NCBI GenBank assembly: GCA_012962595.1
Contig: DTXE01000400.1
Span: 1 to 10,966, forward strand
Direction: 5' to 3'
DNA: 10,966 nucleotides
From: Syntrophaceae bacterium
GTDB lineage: Bacteria > Desulfobacterota > DTXE01
Shown here: positions 5,346-10,966 of the stretch, in pieces
Numbering within the stretch: position 1 is the first letter of the stretch
Layout of the letters: every line of letters begins with the position of its first letter
The notes under the pieces: model-generated
The model's database searches: none
What the model was told of the DNA's origin: nothing
The model's input: only the letters and a program-made list of their open reading frames with translations
Translations under genes and position numbers: made by a program

Positions 5346-7559
5346 CTATGTTTGAATTGGCAATTCTATGATAAACTTAGTTCCTCTAGGCGTATTGTCC
5401 TGAACCCTGACAAATCCATGGTGGTCGGAAACTATAGCATTAACAATGGCCAGACCCAAGCCCATACCACCCTTTTTTGTGGAAAAGTAAGGTTCAAATA
5501 GCCGAGCCTTATCTTCAGGGGATATACCGGATCCTGTGTCCTGAACCTCAATGCGAACCATCTTCAATACAGGGTCATGGGAAAGTGCCACTGTTACAGT
5601 ACCTTCGCCATCGATAGAATCTACAGCATTATCCAAGAGATTAATCATAACCCTTTTCATCTGTTCTCCATCTATCTTGAAGATAGGGATACCATTTGAC
5701 TTTACAAATCTGAAATGGATGTTTTTGTGAGCTTCTCTATATAAGACCAGGGTTTCATCAATAATCTTAGTAAGATCATTGGGTCTAAGACTGACCGCCG
5801 GTAAACGTGCAAAATTGGAGAATTCATTAACCAGCCTCATCATCTCGTCTACCTGATTTATGATAGTTCTGGTACATTCATCAAATATCTCTCCATCATG
5901 AGCAAACTTATCTATATAGCGGCGCCTAAGTCTCTGGGCTGATAGCTGAATAGGTGTGAGAGGGTTTTTTATCTCATGAGCAATTCTCTTGGCCACCTCA
6001 CGCCAGACTGCTACACGCTGGGCTTTCTCTAATTCAGTGAGGTCGTCAAAAACTACCACCATACCAAGTCTATTACCCTCTTCATCTTTTAGAAGTGTAA
6101 CATTGACAAGTAAGGTAAGCTCCTTATCACCTATAGACAAACTAATCTCCCTTTCCAAGGTATCTCTTTTTGTGAGTCTCAACGTCTCAACAAAATCGTC
6201 AGCAATTTTTAGGTGTTGGGGTTTTAATACCTCTCTGTAGTTTTTGTATAAGACCTTATCCGTCTTTATCATGAGCATTCTTTCCGCCGATTTGTTGATA
6301 CTCCGAATTCTGTTGTGGGCATCTATAGCAACTACCCCAGCGGCAACATTGCTTAATACAATCTCCATATACTTCCTTCTTTGCTCAATCTCCCTATTGA
6401 TCCTCCTAAGTTCTTCGTTGGTGGTTTCAATCTCCTGCTTGCTAGCTCTTAAATCCTGGGCCATTTTGTTAAATGAATGCACTAAAAACCCTATTTCATC
6501 CCTTCCTTCCAGATCTATGTGAACATCTAGATCACCCTCTGCAATCTTGTGAGTTCCCGCTGCCAATTCCTGGATGGGGATGGTGATGCCCTTTGCTAAA
6601 TAAAAACCAAACCAAGTAGCCGAGAATATAATAAGTAAAGTCACTATAGAAAGGGTAATAAGATAGCCCAATTTTATGGGGTTTTTAAGCATCTTAAGTT
6701 GAGAGTACTCTTCAAAACCCTTTGCTATTCCACCCATTTTACCCATTAGAGCCTTAGGTATAAAGGAATTTATGACTACCCATCCCAATATATCCTTGGA
6801 GTTCCTTGGAGCCTTTATAGGTACAAATCCCAGAACTACATCTGAGTGGGATAAGGACTTGATTTCTACGTTTTCACTCTGCGGTAGTTTTTCCTTAATC
6901 AATGGTATAGGGTTACTAAATTTCTGGACATTGACTTTAGGGTTCTGAACTTCTGCGATCAAAGATAGCTTGGAAGAAAATATCTGTACAGACGCTAAGT
7001 GGTACTGCTCACACTTTGAGGTAATAAGTCTCTGAAGGCTGTTTCTATGACTACTATGAAGAAGTTTTCCATCGGAGATGGCATGGCTTATCTCCAGTCC
7101 ACACTGGATGGTTTCAGCCTTTAGTCGGTCATAGTAGGCCCTACCTACCTCTAAGGAGTCTTGAAGGGACTGTTCTATCTTGGCGTCAAACCAGAATTCA
7201 ATGCTGGTGGTTATGAATTTAATAGCAACCAAGAACAGAAGAATAGTAGGTACCAAGGAAAGTGTGACAAAGGCCGCCACTAAGCGGATTCTTAACTTGC
7301 TCCCAAAGATCCTGCGCTTTCTCTCAAAAATCAACTTGACTATATTTCTCATCACCAGAAAGATAATGAGTAAAAGGAGGAGGAGATTAATGTTTATGAG
7401 GGTAAAGACCAAGACGCTACTAGCGATGGGGAGCCCTGGGCCTAAATTAAAGATATGGGCCTCTAAGTATGTTAGAAGGAGAACCACAGAAAGGGCAATC
7501 ACGATGATATAAAGCTCCCTTTTTCTTCTTCTCGACTCCCTATCAATCGGTGTGTCCAC
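5346..7559 (-). CDS. ntrY: Sensor histidine kinase NtrY
   Basis: A 737-residue membrane sensor kinase that should phosphorylate NtrX. Three N-terminal membrane segments (about 16-34, 45-70, 93-118), an extracytoplasmic region (about 119-296) and a fourth segment (298-322) match NtrY layout. Then HAMP (about 323-376), a charged coiled stretch (370-398), PAS (about 400-505), HisKA with His528 in IAHEIKNPLTPIQLSAQ, and a HATPase_c domain with N box INLLDNAVDS (639-648), G1 DTGSGIS (674-680), F box FEPYFSTK and G2 GMGLGLA (698-704). All catalytic motifs are intact. The start is GTG; AAGGAG six bases upstream makes it convincing. It begins 24 bp after the DUF4390 gene and is followed by ntrX, the arrangement seen in many deltaproteobacteria and other proteobacteria. 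In studied bacteria NtrYX links nitrogen, redox or envelope signals; the signal here is unknown. Confidence 0.94.
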   Translation of the reverse strand: MDTPIDRESRRRKRELYIIVIALSVVLLLTYLEAHIFNLGPGLPIASSVLVFTLININLLLLLLIIFLVMRNIVKLIFERKRRIFGSKLRIRLVAAFVTLSLVPTILLFLVAIKFITTSIEFWFDAKIEQSLQDSLEVGRAYYDRLKAETIQCGLEISHAISDGKLLHSSHRNSLQRLITSKCEQYHLASVQIFSSKLSLIAEVQNPKVNVQKFSNPIPLIKEKLPQSENVEIKSLSHSDVVLGFVPIKAPRNSKDILGWVVINSFIPKALMGKMGGIAKGFEEYSQLKMLKNPIKLGYLITLSIVTLLIIFSATWFGFYLAKGITIPIQELAAGTHKIAEGDLDVHIDLEGRDEIGFLVHSFNKMAQDLRASKQEIETTNEELRRINREIEQRRKYMEIVLSNVAAGVVAIDAHNRIRSINKSAERMLMIKTDKVLYKNYREVLKPQHLKIADDFVETLRLTKRDTLEREISLSIGDKELTLLVNVTLLKDEEGNRLGMVVVFDDLTELEKAQRVAVWREVAKRIAHEIKNPLTPIQLSAQRLRRRYIDKFAHDGEIFDECTRTIINQVDEMMRLVNEFSNFARLPAVSLRPNDLTKIIDETLVLYREAHKNIHFRFVKSNGIPIFKIDGEQMKRVMINLLDNAVDSIDGEGTVTVALSHDPVLKMVRIEVQDTGSGISPEDKARLFEPYFSTKKGGMGLGLAIVNAIVSDHHGFVRVQDNTPRGTKFIIELPIQT

Positions 7560-7583
7560 TGATACTCCTTATATTTTTTATCT

Positions 7584-8162
7584 TTAAGAGAGAAGTTCTG
7601 AGGGGGTGAAGTTTATGGTGATCCAGTCGGTTTCAAAATTCCACAGGCGAACAAAGAAAAATACATAGTGAAGATAAAAGGGAAGTTCAACCTTATTGAG
7701 TTCTGCCTTTGCCTTCAATCGATATCGAACATCCTTTTGAAGCTCTTTAGTTGAGATTACCACCACGTTTGTAAGACTCCTCATAATCTCTTTAGCCTCA
7801 GAAAATTCATTTACTATAATATCTTTCGACCTCTCACTCAGGCTAATCCTAAAATTGCATTTAAGGTTGTCAAACTTGATGGTGTGGTCAATTTTTAAAC
7901 GAGCAATCTTTTCATCCCTTCTAAATCGCCTTGCTCTGTCTAGCTTAATTTTGAAGGTAAATGTAGTAGGTATTCCGCTAACTATGACATCTTCCATCTC
8001 TTTGGTGAAACAGCCTTGGGCCTTCAGGCTAAGTAACAATTTACCCTCATGATTGGTTAACCTAGCATCAGTCAGTTTAACCTCCCCGGCAAAGAGGGTT
8101 ATGGGGGAGAGCAAGGGATATATGAGGAGGGACATTACTATATAAATTGCTATTCTTTTCAT
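7584..8162 (-). CDS. Exported DUF4390 protein, first gene of the ntrYX operon
   Basis: A 192-residue protein of unknown function. It has a signal peptide (hydrophobic 4-24, probable cut after LFA at 25), then a beta-rich domain typical of DUF4390: LTDARLTNHEGKLLLSLKA, FTKEMEDVIVSGIPTTFTFKIKL with the family's S-G-I/V-P block, an Arg-rich RRFRRDEKI, TIKFDNL, and a late WNFETDWITINF. It should be periplasmic or membrane-attached. The ntrY GTG is 24 bp downstream with its own ribosome site, so the genes share a transcript, and a DUF4390 gene next to ntrY is a recurrent neighbour. A role in NtrY sensing is a reasonable inference only. I see no Shine-Dalgarno sequence before the ATG at 8162; an ATG at 8135 is an alternative but would cut into the signal peptide. 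Confidence 0.85.
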   Translation of the reverse strand: MKRIAIYIVMSLLIYPLLSPITLFAGEVKLTDARLTNHEGKLLLSLKAQGCFTKEMEDVIVSGIPTTFTFKIKLDRARRFRRDEKIARLKIDHTIKFDNLKCNFRISLSERSKDIIVNEFSEAKEIMRSLTNVVVISTKELQKDVRYRLKAKAELNKVELPFYLHYVFFFVRLWNFETDWITINFTPSELLS

Positions 8163-8244
8163 TTAATGCCGAGGAGCATGCCAAGCATTTTGAAGCGTAA
8201 TTTGCTTCTACAGACCTTGACCTAAAAAGGCCTAAACAACAGCA

Positions 8245-8273
8245 ATTGTAGTAAATCCTAGATTGAAATGCAA
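8245..8273 (-). promoter_or_regulatory. Candidate promoter of the DUF4390-ntrYX operon
   Basis: On the minus strand TTGCAT (8268-8273; 3 of 6) and TACAAT (8245-8250; 5 of 6) are 17 bp apart. The predicted start near 8238 gives a leader of about 75 nt. It is the best sigma-70-like pair in the 237 bp between lpxC and this operon, and means ntrYX need not depend on lpxC transcription. Confidence 0.45.
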
Positions 8274-8318
8274 GGTTTAAATAGACCTGGAGTTTGCTGG
8301 GTTTTTCAGGGGGAAAGG

Positions 8319-8340
8319 ATTCCCTAAAAAATTAGGAAAT
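8319..8340 (-). repeat. Hairpin downstream of lpxC
   Basis: Minus-strand ATTTCCTAA and TTAGGGAAT pair over 9 bp (one G-U) around TTTT, about 60 nt past the lpxC stop. The mismatch on the plus strand suggests it acts in minus-strand RNA. No U-run follows, so it is not a canonical terminator; it could slow polymerase or protect the lpxC 3' end. Confidence 0.35.
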
Positions 8341-8400
8341 TCAGCTAAATAGACCGAAATTTTGGAATTTTTTAAGGAAATGCATGTAGAATAAGGTTTA

Positions 8401-9273
8401 CTAAATCGAGTGGCCTTTTGGATGGAGGGATGTCCAGCATATAGTTGATGCCAGTAGATTTCTTAGCATCTTGTGATTTAGGGTGTGTCCTGATTTATGT
8501 ATGACAAAGCGGCCGATAATAGGCATCCCTAGCAGAGCCAGATCTCCTATGAAATCAAGAACCTTATGGCGAACGAATTCATCAGGATACCTTAGGCCAT
8601 CTTCATTCAGTATCTCAAATCGATCCAGAACCACTGCGTTATCTAAAGAGCCTCCCAAAGCATATCCCTTTTTCCTTAATGCCTCTACATCTTCCAAAAA
8701 CCCGAAGGTGCGTGCTTTGCTTATCTCCCTCTCGAAGGTTCCATCATTAAGACATACAGAAAGAGACTGATGGCGTAATAAAGGATGATTAAAGCCTATA
8801 GCATACGTGATCTTAAGCTCGGTATCTGGATAAACACTTATTCCTTTTTCTTGATCCCATACAGATAGAGGTTTTTTGATTACCATAAGATCTCTATATT
8901 CGTCTTGTAATTCTATTCCTGCGTCCTTTAAGAGGGAGGTAAAATGGGCAGCACTTCCATCCATAACAGGAACTTCGGCCCCATCCAACTCCACCAAGGC
9001 GTTGTCGATTCCCAGCCCATATAAGGCGGCCAGTAAATGTTCTACAGTAGAGACTGTGACGCCATCTTTTCCTAGGGTGGTGGCAAGATTGGTATTTACT
9101 ACATTTGCCAATCTTGCCTCAATAATAGGCCTTTGTGGTAAATCCATCCGAGCAAATCTTATTCCGGTATTAACCGGGCTAGGCTTTATGAGAACAGTTG
9201 CAGGTAAACCTGTGTGAAGTCCCACCCCGGTACAGCCAACCTCTCGCTTAATGGTCTGTTGTCGATTGCACAT
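8401..9273 (-). CDS. lpxC: UDP-3-O-acyl-N-acetylglucosamine deacetylase LpxC
   Basis: LpxC is the zinc deacetylase that commits UDP-GlcNAc to lipid A in the cytoplasm. The 290-residue product lies in the family range (about 280-305). Motifs: GVGLHTG near the start (16-22), STVEHLLAALYGLGIDN (75-91) with Glu78 and zinc ligand His79, VPVMDGSAA (101-109), SKARTFGF (185-192), and RHKVLDFIGDLALLG (235-249) with zinc ligands His236 and Asp240; His263 in KSGHTLNH is the conserved catalytic-site histidine. The ATG is well placed after GAGGTGAGGT. It stands apart from the usual ftsZ or lpxA-lpxD clusters. A near-consensus sigma-54 promoter lies 24-39 bp upstream of the start codon, which is unusual for this essential gene. 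The final 15 residues differ from common LpxC C-termini, a region that varies in the family. Confidence 0.97.
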   Translation of the reverse strand: MCNRQQTIKREVGCTGVGLHTGLPATVLIKPSPVNTGIRFARMDLPQRPIIEARLANVVNTNLATTLGKDGVTVSTVEHLLAALYGLGIDNALVELDGAEVPVMDGSAAHFTSLLKDAGIELQDEYRDLMVIKKPLSVWDQEKGISVYPDTELKITYAIGFNHPLLRHQSLSVCLNDGTFEREISKARTFGFLEDVEALRKKGYALGGSLDNAVVLDRFEILNEDGLRYPDEFVRHKVLDFIGDLALLGMPIIGRFVIHKSGHTLNHKMLRNLLASTICWTSLHPKGHSI

Positions 9274-9296
9274 ACCTCACCTCTTAATTTTAGTGG

Positions 9297-9312
9297 AGCA
9301 AGCAATGTGCCA
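9297..9312 (-). promoter_or_regulatory. Sigma-54 (-24/-12) promoter for lpxC
   Basis: The minus strand reads TGGCACATTGCTTGCT. Against the consensus TGGCACG-N4-TTGCW, 11 of the 12 defined positions match, and the invariant GG and GC are separated by exactly 10 bp. With C of the GC at -12, transcription would start at about 9285-9286, leaving a leader of 12-13 nt that contains the GAGGTGAGGT ribosome site directly before the lpxC ATG. I scanned the other intergenic regions on both strands for GG-N10-GC with flanking matches and found no second comparable site. Activation would require an NtrC-family protein; NtrX is encoded nearby. Confidence 0.7.
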
Positions 9313-9325
9313 GAATGTGAGAGAA

Positions 9326-9349
9326 AAATATCCATGGAATAAATATCCA
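9326..9349. repeat. Direct repeat upstream of the lpxC sigma-54 element
   Basis: AAATATCCA occurs at 9326-9334 and again at 9341-9349, spaced 15 bp start to start, with CCATGG in the first copy's junction. It lies about 40-63 bp upstream of the predicted sigma-54 start. It could be a regulator site, though it is closer than typical enhancer sites. Confidence 0.3.
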
Positions 9350-9566
9350 GTCATCTCAAATAGTTATAAAATAAGTTTTTGAAAATTATAGACCCTTTCT
9401 ACTTTTATTAAGTGTAGCAAAAAGAGCACATCTTTTAAAATTTTAGTGGCCCTTTTAACACACCTAATTTGAATCTTCAAGAAGAAAAGAAATTCTATAA
9501 CTATTCACTTGCTCAAGAGGACCAGGGTGTATTTTTAGAACTCATAGTTGCTTGAATTAGAAGGGA

Positions 9567-9594
9567 TTGACAACTGATAGACTGTGGGTAAAAT
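9567..9594 (+). promoter_or_regulatory. Sigma-70-type promoter for the L,D-transpeptidase gene
   Basis: Perfect TTGACA (9567-9572), 16-bp spacer, then TAAAAT (9589-9594; 5 of 6). The predicted start near 9601 gives a leader of about 34 nt. This is one of the best housekeeping promoters in the window. Confidence 0.6.
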
Positions 9595-9623
9595 ACCAAA
9601 AAATTTACCCATTCCTGGTATTT
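9585..9623. repeat. Two overlapping perfect inverted repeats across promoter and leader
   Basis: TGGGTAAA (9585-9592) is inverted as TTTACCCA (9604-9611), and AAATACCA (9591-9598) is inverted as TGGTATTT (9616-9623). The arms interleave, so an RNA could form only one of the two, while as DNA the first dyad covers the -10 box. The second ends against the AGAGGG ribosome site. Either an operator or a pair of alternative leader structures is possible; most of the first left arm would precede the predicted transcript start, which favours the operator reading for that dyad. Confidence 0.5.
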
Positions 9624-9634
9624 AGAGGGTGTCT

Positions 9635-10228
9635 ATGCTCTACCGCATAAGAAGTAGTTGTACCCATATGATTAATTTCTTTAACCATTTTCTACCAGTA
9701 TTTACATCTATTCTATTAATAGCCCGTCCAAGTGCAGGAGCCTCGGTCCAGGAAATATGTAAGGCTCGGAACATTCCCTTAATAAATGCTAGTATGGTTA
9801 TCGTTAAGTCTAAATATAGACTCTTCTTCTACTTAGATGGTAAGTATATTAAAACCTATCCCATAGTACTGGGTAAAAACCCAAATGGTCCAAAGCTATA
9901 TGAGGGCGACAATTGTACTCCAGAGGGGATATATCGGGTGAAAGCCAAGTTTGACCATGAGAGATGGTCAAAGTTTATCTTGCTTGACTATCCTAATCAA
10001 GAGGACTTGATGAGGTATGGAATGGCTCTTAAAAGGGGTGAAATTCCTGAGAAAAATGGTGGGTATGCCAGCATAGGAGGAGGGGTTGGAATCCACGGTA
10101 CACCCTCTAGGGCCCTCAATCAGGCTGGGAAAAACTGGACATCGGGATGTATATCTCTCTTAAATGAAGATATTAATGAGATATTCCCTTATGTGAAAAA
10201 AGGAACAGTGGTTTACATACTCCCATAG
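9635..10228 (+). CDS. Exported YkuD-domain (L,D-transpeptidase family) protein
   Basis: A 197-residue envelope protein with a YkuD domain, whose members use a cysteine to make 3-3 peptidoglycan cross-links, attach lipoproteins, or release such attachments. The N-terminus has a hydrophobic segment (about 14-34) ending in SAGAS, a likely signal peptide. The domain starts at MVIVKSKYRLFFYLDG, continues with YPIVLGKNPNGPK and TPEGIYRV, and ends with GGGVGIHGTP (His154) and NWTSGCISLLNEDINEI (catalytic Cys172). The common S/T-H-G-C-h-R motif is TSGCIS here, lacking the His and Arg; such forms occur in YafK-like members, so transpeptidase and hydrolase roles are both open. No LysM or other binding domain is present. 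A GTG at 9629 would overlap the ribosome site AGAGGG, so I use the ATG at 9635. Divergent from lpxC; converges on menG with a 25-bp gap. Confidence 0.88.
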   Translation: MLYRIRSSCTHMINFFNHFLPVFTSILLIARPSAGASVQEICKARNIPLINASMVIVKSKYRLFFYLDGKYIKTYPIVLGKNPNGPKLYEGDNCTPEGIYRVKAKFDHERWSKFILLDYPNQEDLMRYGMALKRGEIPEKNGGYASIGGGVGIHGTPSRALNQAGKNWTSGCISLLNEDINEIFPYVKKGTVVYILP

Positions 10229-10253
10229 CCTCTTTGAGCCCCCTAAAGGGCAG

Positions 10254-10964
10254 TTACTTTATAGCTGTGCAGAGTGTCACAATCCCTAAGGTCATTTCCC
10301 GATAGGTAATATTTATGAAACCTGCTTCCCTTATAAGAGAAATCCATTCATGCTGTCTATAAAAAGAACCGATTGATTGGCTCAGGTAATCATAAGCCTC
10401 CCTGTGGCCAGAAATTAAGCCACCCACGAAAGGCAGTATTTTGTTGAGATAGAACATGTAGATGGGTTTAAAAAATGGGTTGGTGGGCCTTGAGAATTCC
10501 AGGATAACAACCTTACCACCAGGTTTTAAGACTCTGTACATCTCTTTCAGGCCCTTCAGGGTTGAGGAGAAATTGCGCACACCGAAAGCAACCATAATCC
10601 CATGGAAGCATGCATCACGAACAGGGATTTGTTGCCCATCACCACATATAAGCTTAATTCTATCCTTTCCTGGAAGTGAACAGACCCTGTATCTTCCGGT
10701 TAAAAGCATGGGCAGGCAAAAATCCAGTGCCATAATCTTTTTATTTCCTTTGTCCTTTTTAATTAACTCTATACTTAAAGGAAGGGTTCCAGCACAAAGG
10801 TCAAGGATGTAATCACCCTGGATAGATACCAATTCCCTTATGGCTATCTTTCTCCAATATCGGTCTACTCCAAAACTGAGTAAGGAATTTAAGAGATCGT
10901 ATCTCGAAGAAATGGCCCAAAATTTATCTCTGACAAAACGAGCTTTATTGGGGATGGAACACAT
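10254..10964 (-). CDS. ubiE: Demethylmenaquinone/ubiquinone methyltransferase MenG/UbiE
   Basis: A SAM-dependent C-methyltransferase that adds the ring methyl group of menaquinone (or ubiquinone). At 236 residues it has the full family length. Clear blocks: FWAISSRYDLLNSLLSFGVDRYWRK (15-39), the SAM motif ILDLCAGT (53-60), ALDFCLPML (79-87), GDGQQIPV (108-115), VAFGVRNF (125-132), YRVLKPGGKVVILEFSRP (143-160), the AYDYLSQSI segment (190-198), and the C-terminal EAGFINITYREMTLGIVTLC. Motif I runs CAGTLPLSIE, with Leu where the third glycine usually is and Pro where Asp is common, an unusual change in the cofactor loop. The ATG lies two bases from the right edge, so its ribosome site is out of view and a start farther upstream cannot be excluded. 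No obvious terminator follows. Confidence 0.93.
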   Translation of the reverse strand: MCSIPNKARFVRDKFWAISSRYDLLNSLLSFGVDRYWRKIAIRELVSIQGDYILDLCAGTLPLSIELIKKDKGNKKIMALDFCLPMLLTGRYRVCSLPGKDRIKLICGDGQQIPVRDACFHGIMVAFGVRNFSSTLKGLKEMYRVLKPGGKVVILEFSRPTNPFFKPIYMFYLNKILPFVGGLISGHREAYDYLSQSIGSFYRQHEWISLIREAGFINITYREMTLGIVTLCTAIK

Positions 10965-10966
10965 AA

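Larger units (their letters stand above)
9274..9634. other. Divergent control region between lpxC and the L,D-transpeptidase gene
   Basis: This 361-bp AT-rich stretch holds no convincing gene. Near lpxC it carries the sigma-54 element (9297-9312) and a spaced direct repeat (9326-9349). A perfect TATAAT on the minus strand (9385-9390) could serve a second, housekeeping lpxC promoter, but no good -35 is found at 16-18 bp. Near the transpeptidase gene are a strong promoter and overlapping inverted repeats. Between about 9415 and 9560 I see nothing definite. Confidence 0.7.

Noticed and set aside
9311..9390. Short plus-strand ORF of 25 codons in the lpxC upstream region
   Set aside because: No ribosome site, and it overlaps regulatory sequence; its repeated residues come from the 15-bp-spaced direct repeat.
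9411..9430. TGTAGC...GCACA near-dyad as an NtrX enhancer for lpxC
   Set aside because: The distance is suitable, but the arms match only with an indel and I know no firm NtrX consensus to compare with.
10238..10251. Bidirectional terminator GCCC...GGGC between the transpeptidase gene and menG
   Set aside because: The stem is only 4 bp and no U-run follows on either strand.

Overview
The window looks like ordinary chromosome from a Gram-negative, probably deltaproteobacterial/Desulfobacterota-type bacterium that is moderately AT-rich by eye. The reasons are the lipid A gene lpxC, an NtrYX pair preceded by a DUF4390 gene, MenG/UbiE, lipobox-bearing envelope proteins and a sigma-54 style promoter. 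This lineage call is inference from gene content; no species is claimed. I see no insertion sequence, prophage, CRISPR array or toxin-antitoxin pair.

Layout. At 1-135 (-) a short unrecognised reading frame runs off the left edge. mgtE (187-1536, -) follows, with its own promoter and a terminator-like hairpin between promoter and start codon. Upstream of it are a structured non-coding stretch (about 1619-1790) and a secreted DUF2914 protein (1792-2211, -). A divergent control region (2212-2456) carries promoters in both directions around a long dyad that contains a perfect DnaA-box sequence. Then come three tightly packed + strand genes: a YjbQ-family protein, tRNA-Glu(CTC) and a lipoprotein-type SppA peptidase (2457-3931). 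The end of sppA overlaps the end of ntrX on the other strand. A minus-strand operon runs DUF4390 gene > ntrY > ntrX (8162 down to 3909). Upstream of that is lpxC (8401-9273, -). A 361-bp divergent region separates lpxC from an L,D-transpeptidase-family gene (9635-10228, +). The right edge is menG/ubiE (10254-10964, -).

How the genes work together. Most of the window concerns the cell envelope: Mg2+ import, membrane proteolysis, the committed step of lipid A synthesis, a YkuD-domain peptidoglycan enzyme, quinone methylation, and a membrane sensor with its sigma-54 activator. The strongest regulatory observation is a near-consensus -24/-12 (sigma-54) element, TGGCACATTGCTTGCT, directly upstream of lpxC. 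It sits just beyond the operon encoding NtrX, which has an intact AAA+ domain with a GSFTGA sigma-54 contact loop. The simplest hypothesis is that lipid A synthesis here is at least partly under sigma-54 control, possibly through NtrYX.

For both the mgtE and DUF2914 genes the longest open frame begins at a TTG that is better read as part of a -35 box, so I shortened both genes to internal ATGs. I did not find a clearly novel multi-gene system. The novelty, if any, is in regulation: sigma-54/lpxC, the mgtE leader hairpin, the DnaA-box dyad and the operator-like repeats at the transpeptidase promoter.
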